Positions 7,548 through 14,899 of a stretch of DNA of 33,140 nucleotides are shown one piece after another. A model generated the notes under the pieces. The model made no database searches. It was not told where the DNA came from and saw only the letters and a program-made list of their open reading frames with translations. Positions within the stretch are counted from its first letter, which is position 1, and each line of letters opens with the position of its first letter. Source of the stretch: Ilumatobacteraceae bacterium (GTDB lineage Bacteria > Actinomycetota > Acidimicrobiia > Acidimicrobiales > Ilumatobacteraceae); assembly GCA_009691255.1 (NCBI GenBank), contig SHUT01000018.1:1-33140 (forward strand), read 5' to 3'. Made by a program: the position numbers and the translations under genes.

Positions 7548-9638
7548 GTGACCAGCGAATCATTTCCTCGCCTCTTTGCTCGTACCCAGCGTTTCACGTT
7601 GGGTGAACCCCGCAATCTGACTGTTTCTCCAGACGGTTCGCGCATTGTTTTTGCGCGTAGTGCTTTAGGAACAGACAAAACTAACGCGCTGTGGGTTCTT
7701 GATGTTTCTTCTGGCACAGAACACTGCGTAGCCGACCCGGCTACCTTGCTTGCAGACGATACGTTGCTTACCGCCCACGAACGCCAACGACGAGAACGAG
7801 CGCGCGAAGGTGCCGCTGGCATCACCACATATGCGTGCGATGCCAGTGTCAGTACTGCAACTTTTGTATTGGGTGGTGTGTTGTTTGTTTGTTCTCTTGT
7901 TGACAAGACTCCGCCGCGAGCGATCAATATTGCTCCCGGCATTTTTGATCCGCGACTAGACCCTGCAGGCAAGCGTATTGCGTACATCCGTGGTGGAGAC
8001 CTGTGCATCAGCACGCTCGATGGTGACGAAACTATTCTTTGTACAGATGCAAATGATGCAGTGACATGGGGAGCAGCGGAGTTCATAGCTGCCGAAGAAA
8101 TGGGTCGACAATGCGGATACTGGTGGTCGCCAACAGGCACCCACATCATGGCCGAACGGGTTGATAATGGAGCAGTCAACACGTGGTTTATCGCTGATCC
8201 TGCTAGTCCGGCTTTGGCTGCGATAGCACACCGTTACCCGGCAGCCGGAACAACAAATGCAACGACATCTCTGCATGTCTTAGATATCAGTACATCATCA
8301 ATAACGCCAATAGATATTGCTGGTGCGTGGGAATATATAACAGCAGTCCACTGGAGCAAAGCAGGCTGCATCGTACAAGTGCAAACCAGAGACCAACGCG
8401 ATGTCACCATCTTTGATATCGACACAATGTCTGGTGCCTGTACACAACGCTACTCTGACTCAGATTCTTGCTGGGTAGAACTCGTATCTGGCACCCCGGG
8501 GCTCACGTCTGACAATCAACTCGTGACATGTGCAGACAGAGATGGTGCACGCCGACTACTGCTAGACAATTTGGCTATCACCCCACCAGACATGCAAGTG
8601 CGCTCAATCGCTCATGTCGGCAAACACATTGTCTTTCATGCCAATCCCATCGACACACCATCAGTTCTGCACATCTGGAGTTATGACGTCGAGAATTCTT
8701 CTCTCACATGTATCCACGATGCAAATGTGACCTCAACGGCAGTAAGCAACGGAGAAATCACTGTCGCGCGTATCGGCTCTGCCACACATACTCGCGCAAC
8801 TTTTCGTATCATTTCTGCTGGTCACGAAACCGATAGTGGTGTACGCGAAATTGTAAGCAATGCAGAACCGTTGCCTTTTTTGCCCACAACACAATTTCAT
8901 CGCGTCGGTGACAGAGCAATTCCGATTGCCGTAGTTACTCCCCGCAGCCCAGGCACATCGCGCCTGCCCGTGCTCTTTGATCCGTATGGTGGACCACATG
9001 CGCAGCGTGTTGTTGCATCGGCACAATCATTTGCCACATCTCAATGGTTTGCTGACCAAGGTTTTATCGTGGTCGTCGTCGACGGCGCTGGCACGCCGGG
9101 TCTTGGCACTAAGTGGGAACGCAGCGTTCATCACGATCTTGCAAGTGCAGTTCTGGCTGATCAAGTTGAAGTGGCACTTGTCCTTAGCCGCATCGAGCCG
9201 CGTGCTGACTTGTCGCGGGTTGGTATTCGGGGTTGGAGCTTTGGCGGATACCTCGCCGCACTGGCCGTCTTGCGTAGGCCAGATATTTTTCATTGTGCTG
9301 TTGCTGGTGCACCCGTTACTGACTGGATGCTTTATGACACCCACTACACCGAGCGATACCTCGGTCATCCTCAAACCGACAGCCATCCATACGACTTCAC
9401 TTCGCTCATCAATGACGCCGACAAACTATCGCGACCGCTTCTGCTAATTCACGGATTATCTGATGACAATGTGATAGCCGCACACACCTTGCAATTATCT
9501 TCGGCGCTCCTAGCGGCCGGCAAACCACACGAGGTACTTCCGTTATCTGGAGTCACGCACATGACTCCCCAAGAAATTATTGCTGAGAACTTATTGCTTC
9601 ATCAGCTTTCTTTTTTGCAACGTCATCTCTGCCAGTGA
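7548..9638 (+). CDS. S9 family serine peptidase (dipeptidyl-peptidase IV / prolyl oligopeptidase type)
   Basis: Serine peptidase of 696 residues with an N-terminal beta-propeller (SPDGSRIVFAR near residue 27 is a typical blade) and a C-terminal alpha/beta-hydrolase domain. The catalytic triad is visible: Ser564 in GWSFGGY, Asp639 in HGLSDDNV, and His671 in GVTHMT. The pair AAEEMGR around residue 184 resembles the DPP-IV Glu motif that holds the substrate amino terminus. It therefore probably removes N-terminal dipeptides. No signal peptide or membrane anchor is seen, so it is probably cytoplasmic. The start is GTG at 7548, 9 nt after the dehydrogenase stop. It converges on prmC with only 19 nt between stops. 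Confidence 0.93.
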   Translation: MTSESFPRLFARTQRFTLGEPRNLTVSPDGSRIVFARSALGTDKTNALWVLDVSSGTEHCVADPATLLADDTLLTAHERQRRERAREGAAGITTYACDASVSTATFVLGGVLFVCSLVDKTPPRAINIAPGIFDPRLDPAGKRIAYIRGGDLCISTLDGDETILCTDANDAVTWGAAEFIAAEEMGRQCGYWWSPTGTHIMAERVDNGAVNTWFIADPASPALAAIAHRYPAAGTTNATTSLHVLDISTSSITPIDIAGAWEYITAVHWSKAGCIVQVQTRDQRDVTIFDIDTMSGACTQRYSDSDSCWVELVSGTPGLTSDNQLVTCADRDGARRLLLDNLAITPPDMQVRSIAHVGKHIVFHANPIDTPSVLHIWSYDVENSSLTCIHDANVTSTAVSNGEITVARIGSATHTRATFRIISAGHETDSGVREIVSNAEPLPFLPTTQFHRVGDRAIPIAVVTPRSPGTSRLPVLFDPYGGPHAQRVVASAQSFATSQWFADQGFIVVVVDGAGTPGLGTKWERSVHHDLASAVLADQVEVALVLSRIEPRADLSRVGIRGWSFGGYLAALAVLRRPDIFHCAVAGAPVTDWMLYDTHYTERYLGHPQTDSHPYDFTSLINDADKLSRPLLLIHGLSDDNVIAAHTLQLSSALLAAGKPHEVLPLSGVTHMTPQEIIAENLLLHQLSFLQRHLCQ

Positions 9639-9657
9639 CTTAAGCAAGACCAACCCA

Positions 9658-10527
9658 TCAATGTGGCGCGATGGCGCGCGCAAAACGATCGCGCCCAGAT
9701 AGGTCCAAAATAACCTGCGCATCTGCTAATTCAGCAGCACGCAAGAGTTGCAATACGGCATCACCTTGTCTGTATCCAATCTCAATGGCCAGTAGACCAC
9801 CTGGTTTAAGCCAATCACGTGCGCCAGAGACAATGTGTCGCACTGCATCAAGACCATCGGCACCAGCGAACAACGCATCACCTGGCTCCCATTGCAGCAC
9901 ATTGTCTGCAACTTCAGGGTCACCGTTGGCGATATATGGAGGATTACTCACCACTACATCAAGCCTGCGTTCAAGTTCGACTGGCAATGCGTCGTACCAG
10001 TCGCCGTGCACGATTACGGCGTTGATCCCCGATCGACCAGCACCCGACACATTGGCACGGGCCACATTTAAAGCATCGGCAGACGCATCTGCCAAGTACG
10101 CCGTAATAGAGCCGAGTTTGAGTTCGTGCAATAACGACAGACCGATTGCACCAGAGCCTGTTCCGAGGTCAGCCACAACTGCTTGTTGGTCGCCTGGGAG
10201 TGCGCGCAGATATTGCAACACGATGTCTACTAATTGTTCAGTTTCTGGTCGCGGAATCAAGACTCGTTGATCAACCATGAGATCAAGATGTCGAAACGCC
10301 CAACGTCCCATCACGTATTGCAAAGGTTCGCCCGCTAGCAGACGATGCACCATCGCATCGATATGGGCCACCGAACGCTGTGTGACTGGCTCATCCATAA
10401 TTGCCAAAAACTCATCTGTATCGCAACTGCTTGCTTGATGACATAGCCACATGGCAGTGATGCGGTCACCCACTAATGTGGCAGTGGTTGCCATCAATGT
10501 GCGCCAAGTGATGTTTGTGTCAGTCAT
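9658..10527 (-). CDS. prmC: Release-factor glutamine N5-methyltransferase
   Basis: Methylates the glutamine of the GGQ motif of peptide-chain release factors using S-adenosylmethionine. It is 289 residues with an N-terminal helical domain (GEPLQYVMG at 66-74), the RPETEQLV segment (93-100), the SAM-binding loop DLGTGSGAIGL (120-130) and the substrate-binding NPPY (195-198). The start ATG at 10525-10527 overlaps the prfA stop by 8 nt, coupling the enzyme to its substrate gene. Next downstream in M. tuberculosis is sua5; here a convergent plus-strand gene ends 19 nt away. Confidence 0.97.
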   Translation of the reverse strand: MTDTNITWRTLMATTATLVGDRITAMWLCHQASSCDTDEFLAIMDEPVTQRSVAHIDAMVHRLLAGEPLQYVMGRWAFRHLDLMVDQRVLIPRPETEQLVDIVLQYLRALPGDQQAVVADLGTGSGAIGLSLLHELKLGSITAYLADASADALNVARANVSGAGRSGINAVIVHGDWYDALPVELERRLDVVVSNPPYIANGDPEVADNVLQWEPGDALFAGADGLDAVRHIVSGARDWLKPGGLLAIEIGYRQGDAVLQLLRAAELADAQVILDLSGRDRFARAIAPH

Positions 10528-11584
10528 CGCCGGCGAGTTGACGTGCCCGCAGGTCTGCTTGCAATGCGTCGATCACAGGATCTAGGTCTCCGGCAAGAAC
10601 AACCTGCAACTGATACAGCGTAAAACCAATTCGGTGATCGGTGATTCGATTGTCTTTGTAGTTATATGTGCGAATTTTTTCGCTGCGTCCGCCGCCACCC
10701 ACTTGTGCTTTGCGAGCTGCGGACGCCTTCGCATCTGCTTCTTCTTGGCGCAATTTAAGTAAACGTGATCGCAATACCTGCATTGCACGTGCACGGTTTT
10801 GTAGTTGACTTCTTTCGTCTTGCATCGAGACAACAAGTCCTGTTGGTCGGTGAGTAATACGCACGGCGGAGTCGGTGGTATTGACGCCTTGTCCACCAGG
10901 ACCACTGGCGCGATACACATCGATATCGAGATCTTTGTCATCAACGCTGATGTCAACTTCTGCCGCCTCGGGCATGACCATCACAGTTGCTGATGATGTA
11001 TGCACACGGCCTTGTGCTTCTGTGGCTGGAACTCGTTGCACACGATGTGGACCACCCTCAAACTTAAGATGGCTCCATGCCGACTCACCTTTTATGAGTA
11101 GTGTCACTTGATTAACTCCACCCATCTCTGACATATCCATTTGCAATGTCTCTACGTTCCAGTTGTATTTGGCTGCGTAGGCTCGATACATCTCGAGCAA
11201 GTCGTGAGCAAATAAGTTTGCTTCTTCTCCGCCTTCGGCTCCGCGAATTTCCATAATCAAATTTTTTCCGTCATTGGGGTCTTGAGGCAATAGCAAAACT
11301 TTTAGTTCTTCTTCGAGCAATTCGATTGCGGCTTCAGAAGCCATCAATTCTTCACGCCAGTTATCTCGGTCGTCGCCCGCGGTCTCGGCCATTAGTTCGC
11401 GAGCAGCTTGGGCGTTTCCTTGCATCTGGGTCAGCGCCCGAATACAGACGACCAATGGTGTTAGTTGTTTGTAGAGACGACCGGCCTCTCGCATTTTGTC
11501 CTGGTCTCCCAGAATCTCAGGGCTTCCCAGACTGGCTTCGAGGTCGACATAGTCGCGTTCGATGGACTCCAGACGATCTTGCAC
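10520..11584 (-). CDS. prfA: Peptide chain release factor 1
   Basis: Terminates translation at UAA and UAG. It is 354 residues, full length for RF1. The codon-recognition tripeptide PAT (186-188) in RVPATEAQGRVHTS marks RF1 rather than RF2 (SPF), and the peptidyl-hydrolysis GGQ is at 230-232 (ASGPGGQGVN). The N-terminal coiled-coil domain is present. The start is GTG at 11582-11584. A TATCCT hexamer lies 6 nt upstream, suggesting an additional leaderless transcript besides readthrough from rpmE. It is followed by overlapping prmC. Confidence 0.98.
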   Translation of the reverse strand: MQDRLESIERDYVDLEASLGSPEILGDQDKMREAGRLYKQLTPLVVCIRALTQMQGNAQAARELMAETAGDDRDNWREELMASEAAIELLEEELKVLLLPQDPNDGKNLIMEIRGAEGGEEANLFAHDLLEMYRAYAAKYNWNVETLQMDMSEMGGVNQVTLLIKGESAWSHLKFEGGPHRVQRVPATEAQGRVHTSSATVMVMPEAAEVDISVDDKDLDIDVYRASGPGGQGVNTTDSAVRITHRPTGLVVSMQDERSQLQNRARAMQVLRSRLLKLRQEEADAKASAARKAQVGGGGRSEKIRTYNYKDNRITDHRIGFTLYQLQVVLAGDLDPVIDALQADLRARQLAGDD

Positions 11585-11590
11585 CCTTTT

Positions 11591-11596
11591 AGGATA
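11591..11596 (-). promoter_or_regulatory. Leaderless -10 box of prfA
   Basis: TATCCT lies 6 nt before the GTG at 11584 on the minus strand, in the 16-nt gap after the unknown gene. Confidence 0.45.
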
Positions 11597-11600
11597 CGGC

Positions 11601-12590
11601 TCAGCCAGCCCGGAAGGCGATAATCTGCACGCTCGTTACGGCATTGTGGGCCAAGCGTTCAATCGACTTCACAACATCTTGGTCGCGCAAAACCACGGCT
11701 GGCAGTGCCGTTGGTTCTAGGCGTTGCCAAGCGTCAAGAGCAAATGGCACGACATCTAAGTCAACGCCATGTGCAAATGTGACTACAAATCTTTGACCTT
11801 GCGCGCCAACAGCAATTGCTACGCACGGCACCGCATCTTTGAGGTTGGTTCGTTGCACTGGTGGTTCGGCCGCTTCTGCATGCACAAAGCCCACTGATTG
11901 TGGATTGGCAATGACACGCGCACGCATAAGACGTTCGGCGCCAAATGTATTTAGTGGATGAGGGTCTGCTCCAACGCTGCGATGCGTCCTCACCGCTTCG
12001 ATCACATTGTGCAACGCTTTTTCTGTGGGAAGTTGACCGTGAATCATGGCGAACGCTTCGCGGTCGTGTGCGCCCATCCCCACTTCTAATCTGGATTCAC
12101 CTGTATAGGCATCATCAACAACGCGACAAATCTCAAGACCTTCAACTTCGCCAGTCACAACACCGTATTCGATCACCACATCAGCACCGGCTTGTGCAAT
12201 CAAGCCAATAAACGCTAGATGTGAACTGAGCGGCTCGAGTCGAGCCATGAATGGTTCTGCAACTGCAGGAAGCAACACGCGATCTGCAATGTGCCAGACC
12301 GAAACAGCGTGATGAAAATTCTCGGCACGACGAGCCAAAATTGCGGTATCTCTATCTGCCAAGAGATGCAGCGGAGCTTCACTGCGTTGCAGTGCCCATG
12401 ACAACGCTGGGCCCAATGCTTTACTGGCATCACCTTCGATGAGTACAAATGTTGCATCTGTCGTAACTAATGCAGCACCCAACCCAAAGGGGAAAGTTTC
12501 GCCGTCAGGCTCTGATCCGATGTGATCGCGCACCAATGCACGAAGTTTGATACCAAGTAAACGACTGCGTCGTTCTAACTCGTCTGACAC
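11601..12590 (-). CDS. Unrecognised 329-residue protein between rpmE and prfA
   Basis: I do not recognise a family. It is a soluble alpha/beta-looking protein with no signal peptide or membrane segment. The N-terminal half contains hydrophobic strands (GLGAALVTTDATFVLIEGD, about 36-54). The middle has GADVVIEYGVV, and the C-terminal part has VPCVAIAVGAQGQRFVVTFA, all suggesting sheet-rich domains. The start is GTG at 12588-12590, with AGG 5 nt upstream, 6 nt after the rpmE stop; its stop is 16 nt before prfA. It is thus embedded among translation genes, in a slot that is empty in M. tuberculosis. A role linked to ribosomes or termination is only a guess from position. Confidence 0.85.
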   Translation of the reverse strand: MSDELERRSRLLGIKLRALVRDHIGSEPDGETFPFGLGAALVTTDATFVLIEGDASKALGPALSWALQRSEAPLHLLADRDTAILARRAENFHHAVSVWHIADRVLLPAVAEPFMARLEPLSSHLAFIGLIAQAGADVVIEYGVVTGEVEGLEICRVVDDAYTGESRLEVGMGAHDREAFAMIHGQLPTEKALHNVIEAVRTHRSVGADPHPLNTFGAERLMRARVIANPQSVGFVHAEAAEPPVQRTNLKDAVPCVAIAVGAQGQRFVVTFAHGVDLDVVPFALDAWQRLEPTALPAVVLRDQDVVKSIERLAHNAVTSVQIIAFRAG

Positions 12591-12596
12591 GAAAAC

Positions 12597-12824
12597 CTAT
12601 TCGGCTTTCTTGGGACCTGTCTTGCGCTCGCCGTGACGCTTGTTGAAGCGTTCTACGCGACCACCTGTGTCGACCAACTTTTGCTTACCCGTGAAAAATG
12701 GGTGACATTCGTTGCACAATTCAACGCTGATGTCTTTGCCCTTTGTGCTGCCCGTAGTGAATGTGTTGCCACATGAACACTTGATTTGGATGTCTGAATA
12801 ATCAGGATGGATTTCGGTCTTCAT
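12597..12824 (-). CDS. rpmE: 50S ribosomal protein L31 (zinc-binding form)
   Basis: Large-subunit ribosomal protein of 75 residues. Cys16, Cys18, Cys37 and Cys40 (CSC and CNEC) form the zinc site of the C+ type of L31, the form expressed under zinc-replete growth. The N-terminal MKTEIHPDY is characteristic. The ATG at 12822-12824 has GAGGAG 5 nt upstream, one of the strongest Shine-Dalgarno sequences in the window. It lies 38 nt downstream of rho and 6 nt upstream of the unknown gene, so it is probably co-transcribed with both. Confidence 0.98.
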   Translation of the reverse strand: MKTEIHPDYSDIQIKCSCGNTFTTGSTKGKDISVELCNECHPFFTGKQKLVDTGGRVERFNKRHGERKTGPKKAE

Positions 12825-12862
12825 ATCGGCTCCTCAAACTAAGGGGGTGAAGTGTATCGGCT

Positions 12863-14632
12863 CTAATTCGATGGTTGCTTAGCGATTTCAGACAAGAATT
12901 CGTCATTTGACTTGAAAGTACGCAGGCGGTCCATCAACAATTCAAGACCCGGGGCAGGGCTACCCTCGGCGGCCATTCCGCTGAGCACTCGGCGCAGTTT
13001 CCAGACCAAAGGCAACTGTTTGCGGTCAAAAAGAAGCTCTTCGTGACGAGTAGAACTGGCGTCGACGTCAATGGCTGGGAACACCCGACGCTCAGCGATT
13101 TTGCGGTCTAGGCGCAACTCCATATTGCCGGTTCCTTTGAACTCTTCGAAGATGGCATCGTCCATGCGGCTATTTGTCTCGACCAATGCGGTGGCCAAAA
13201 TCGTCAAGCTTCCGCCCTCTTCTATGTTGCGAGCCGCTCCAAAGAACTTCTTGGGCGGATACAGAGCACCAGCATCAATACCGCCCGACATGATGCGACC
13301 AGTTGCTGGCGCCGCCAAGTTGTAGGCACGTGACAATCGAGTAATGCCGTCCAAGATGATGACAACGTCTTCACCTAATTCCACGAGGCGCTTGGCTTTT
13401 TCAATTGTGAGTTCGGCAATCTGCGTGTGTTCATCGCTCGGACGATCAAACGTGCTCGCAATGACTTCACCTTTGACGGTGCGGCGCATGTCTGTCACTT
13501 CTTCGGGGCGTTCGTCAATCAACAAAACAATCAGTTTTACTTCTGGGTTGTTCTTTTCAATCGAAGTTGCAATTGTCTTCATGATTGTTGTCTTGCCAGC
13601 CTTTGGTGGCGACACGATTAACCCGCGCTGACCTTTTCCGATCGGAGCAATCAGGTCGATAATGCGCGCTGTCACATTGGCTGGATCATTGAGGTCTTCT
13701 AACTTGAGATGCGAATCCGGAAACAGTGGCGTGAGGTCTTCAAAGCGTGGACGCTTTTTCGCTGACTCTGGATCTTTTCCATTCACTGTCAGAATCTCGA
13801 GCATTCCTGGATTTTTTTCATTTCTTCCGGCAGGACGCGCTGTTCCGGAGATGTGGTCTCCCTTGCGTAATCCGTATTGCCGAGTCAACTTGACAGGCAC
13901 ATACGCATCTTCGCGTGTTGTGAGGTATCCGCCAATGCGCAAGAAGCCGTAGCCCTCGTCGCGCAAATCTAAATAGCCAGAAACTTCGACTGGTTCGTTG
14001 CTGATTGCTTCGGTGCCATCACGTGATTCTCGATCGTTAGCTTCATAACGATCCTGTCCTTGTGGACCTTCATCTCGCGGACCCTTGCCACGACGACGAC
14101 GCCGATTGCGCGGATTACGGTCACTGTTCTCCCAATTATCTTGACCACTATTTTGACCACTATTTTGACCACTATTTTGACCACTATTTTGACCACGATC
14201 ACCTTGGGGACGATTTCCGAGTCCACTATTTTGGGGACGATTTCCTTGCGGGCGGGGCTGTGCACCATCGCGTTGCGGACGCACGCTGTTATCGCGAGCC
14301 GTCGTTGCTTGCTCTGGGGTCATGCGACCCTCGTGTTCGGCCAACTCGATTTCCCAGTCAGCCATGGGCTCACCGTCGGCGCCCATTTTGGGTGCGAGTG
14401 CCGCTGGCCGCGGTTCGCGCGCTGACGCTACCTCAACTACGGGCTTTGCTTCTGGCGTAGCGACTGGCTGAGGCGCTGGAGTATTGGCACCTGTTTTGTC
14501 AAGAATCTTGTCAATCAATACAGACTTAGTGGCCCGAGAGACCACTGACACACCAAGGGCGTCCGCGATGGCGAGGAGTTGTTCTCGATCTTTTGTCTCG
14601 AGTTGTGATTTTTCTAGGGCATGTGCGGCCAT
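12863..14632 (-). CDS. rho: Transcription termination factor Rho with N-terminal insertion domain
   Basis: Hexameric RNA-dependent ATPase that ends transcription. It is 589 residues, versus about 420 in E. coli. The extra length is a long low-complexity N-terminal insertion (about residues 50-205) typical of actinobacterial Rho, here Gln/Asn/Arg-rich with NSGQ repeats (149-164) and an Arg-rich block NRRRRRGKG. The conserved core has the RNA-binding GYGFLR (227-232), Walker [10 protein letters not shown] (341-349), Walker B VIILDG with Asp428, and the bicyclomycin-site region GKGQRGL. The N-terminal helices (1-45) resemble the Rho N-domain. The ATG at 14632 has only a weak AGCAGG upstream. It is preceded by a structured leader. 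Confidence 0.97.
   Translation of the reverse strand: MAAHALEKSQLETKDREQLLAIADALGVSVVSRATKSVLIDKILDKTGANTPAPQPVATPEAKPVVEVASAREPRPAALAPKMGADGEPMADWEIELAEHEGRMTPEQATTARDNSVRPQRDGAQPRPQGNRPQNSGLGNRPQGDRGQNSGQNSGQNSGQNSGQDNWENSDRNPRNRRRRRGKGPRDEGPQGQDRYEANDRESRDGTEAISNEPVEVSGYLDLRDEGYGFLRIGGYLTTREDAYVPVKLTRQYGLRKGDHISGTARPAGRNEKNPGMLEILTVNGKDPESAKKRPRFEDLTPLFPDSHLKLEDLNDPANVTARIIDLIAPIGKGQRGLIVSPPKAGKTTIMKTIATSIEKNNPEVKLIVLLIDERPEEVTDMRRTVKGEVIASTFDRPSDEHTQIAELTIEKAKRLVELGEDVVIILDGITRLSRAYNLAAPATGRIMSGGIDAGALYPPKKFFGAARNIEEGGSLTILATALVETNSRMDDAIFEEFKGTGNMELRLDRKIAERRVFPAIDVDASSTRHEELLFDRKQLPLVWKLRRVLSGMAAEGSPAPGLELLMDRLRTFKSNDEFLSEIAKQPSN
14141..14200 (-). repeat. 12-bp tandem repeat inside rho (four perfect copies plus one degenerate)
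   Basis: The unit TTGACCACTATT (plus-strand sense) occurs at 14141-14152, 14153-14164, 14165-14176 and 14177-14188 without change, with a diverged fifth copy to 14200. The unit length keeps the reading frame and encodes NSGQ on the minus strand. Slippage would change Rho's linker length in four-residue steps without a frameshift. Confidence 0.92.
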
Positions 14633-14899
14633 TGTGGTGCCTGCTTTCGTTCAGTCTTTTTAAGTAACTGTTTTCGGGGGATTTCAGGGAAATTGTGCGC
14701 CTAACCGAAGTGAGATGCTCAACACTCAACCTGTCAAAGCCATTTGACGGGGAGCCTCGGGGAACCCCGAGCAACCCCTACTTTAGCCCCAGTCGGACCT
14801 GTTGGCAACCCCCACGGAAGGGACTCCGACTTATTCCTCATTACAAGGCTCATCAAGGCCCTGGCTTCTACGCCAGGGCCCAGCAGAGTCGGTGTACCG
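14633..14899 (-). other. Structured topA-rho intergenic region (rho leader / topA trailer)
   Basis: This is the largest non-coding gap. No convincing ORF is seen. It contains at least four inverted repeats: GTCAAA/TTTGAC (14733-14748), CTCGGGG/CCCCGAG (14756-14771), AGTCGGA/TCCGACT (14791-14797 with 14825-14831), and a 9-bp stem (14857-14880). AGTCGG recurs at 14887-14892, so TCCGACT could pair with either copy. A lone TTGACA (minus strand, 14732-14737) could be a -35 for rho, but I see no good -10. Rho is commonly autoregulated through its leader, which makes this a natural candidate. Confidence 0.55.
14857..14880 (-). terminator. Strong GC-rich hairpin after topA
   Basis: GGCCCTGGC (14857-14865) and GCCAGGGCC (14872-14880) form a perfect 9-bp stem with a 6-nt loop, 19 nt after the topA stop on the minus strand. 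The following bases are TTGATG, so the T-tract is poor. It is probably the topA terminator or a 3'-protecting stem. Confidence 0.6.

Noticed and set aside
7400-8182. 260-residue open frame on the minus strand over the dehydrogenase end and S9 peptidase start
   Set aside because: It lies antisense to two genes with clear catalytic motifs and has a low-complexity Ser/Arg/Pro composition with no domain; it is a reading-frame shadow.
14141-14200. Possible CRISPR-like repeat array
   Set aside because: Units are 12 bp, directly adjacent without spacers, and in frame within rho.
14060-14460. Plus-strand frames with repeated FDHY or LTTI units
   Set aside because: They are antisense translations of the 12-bp repeats of rho, with no start signal of their own.
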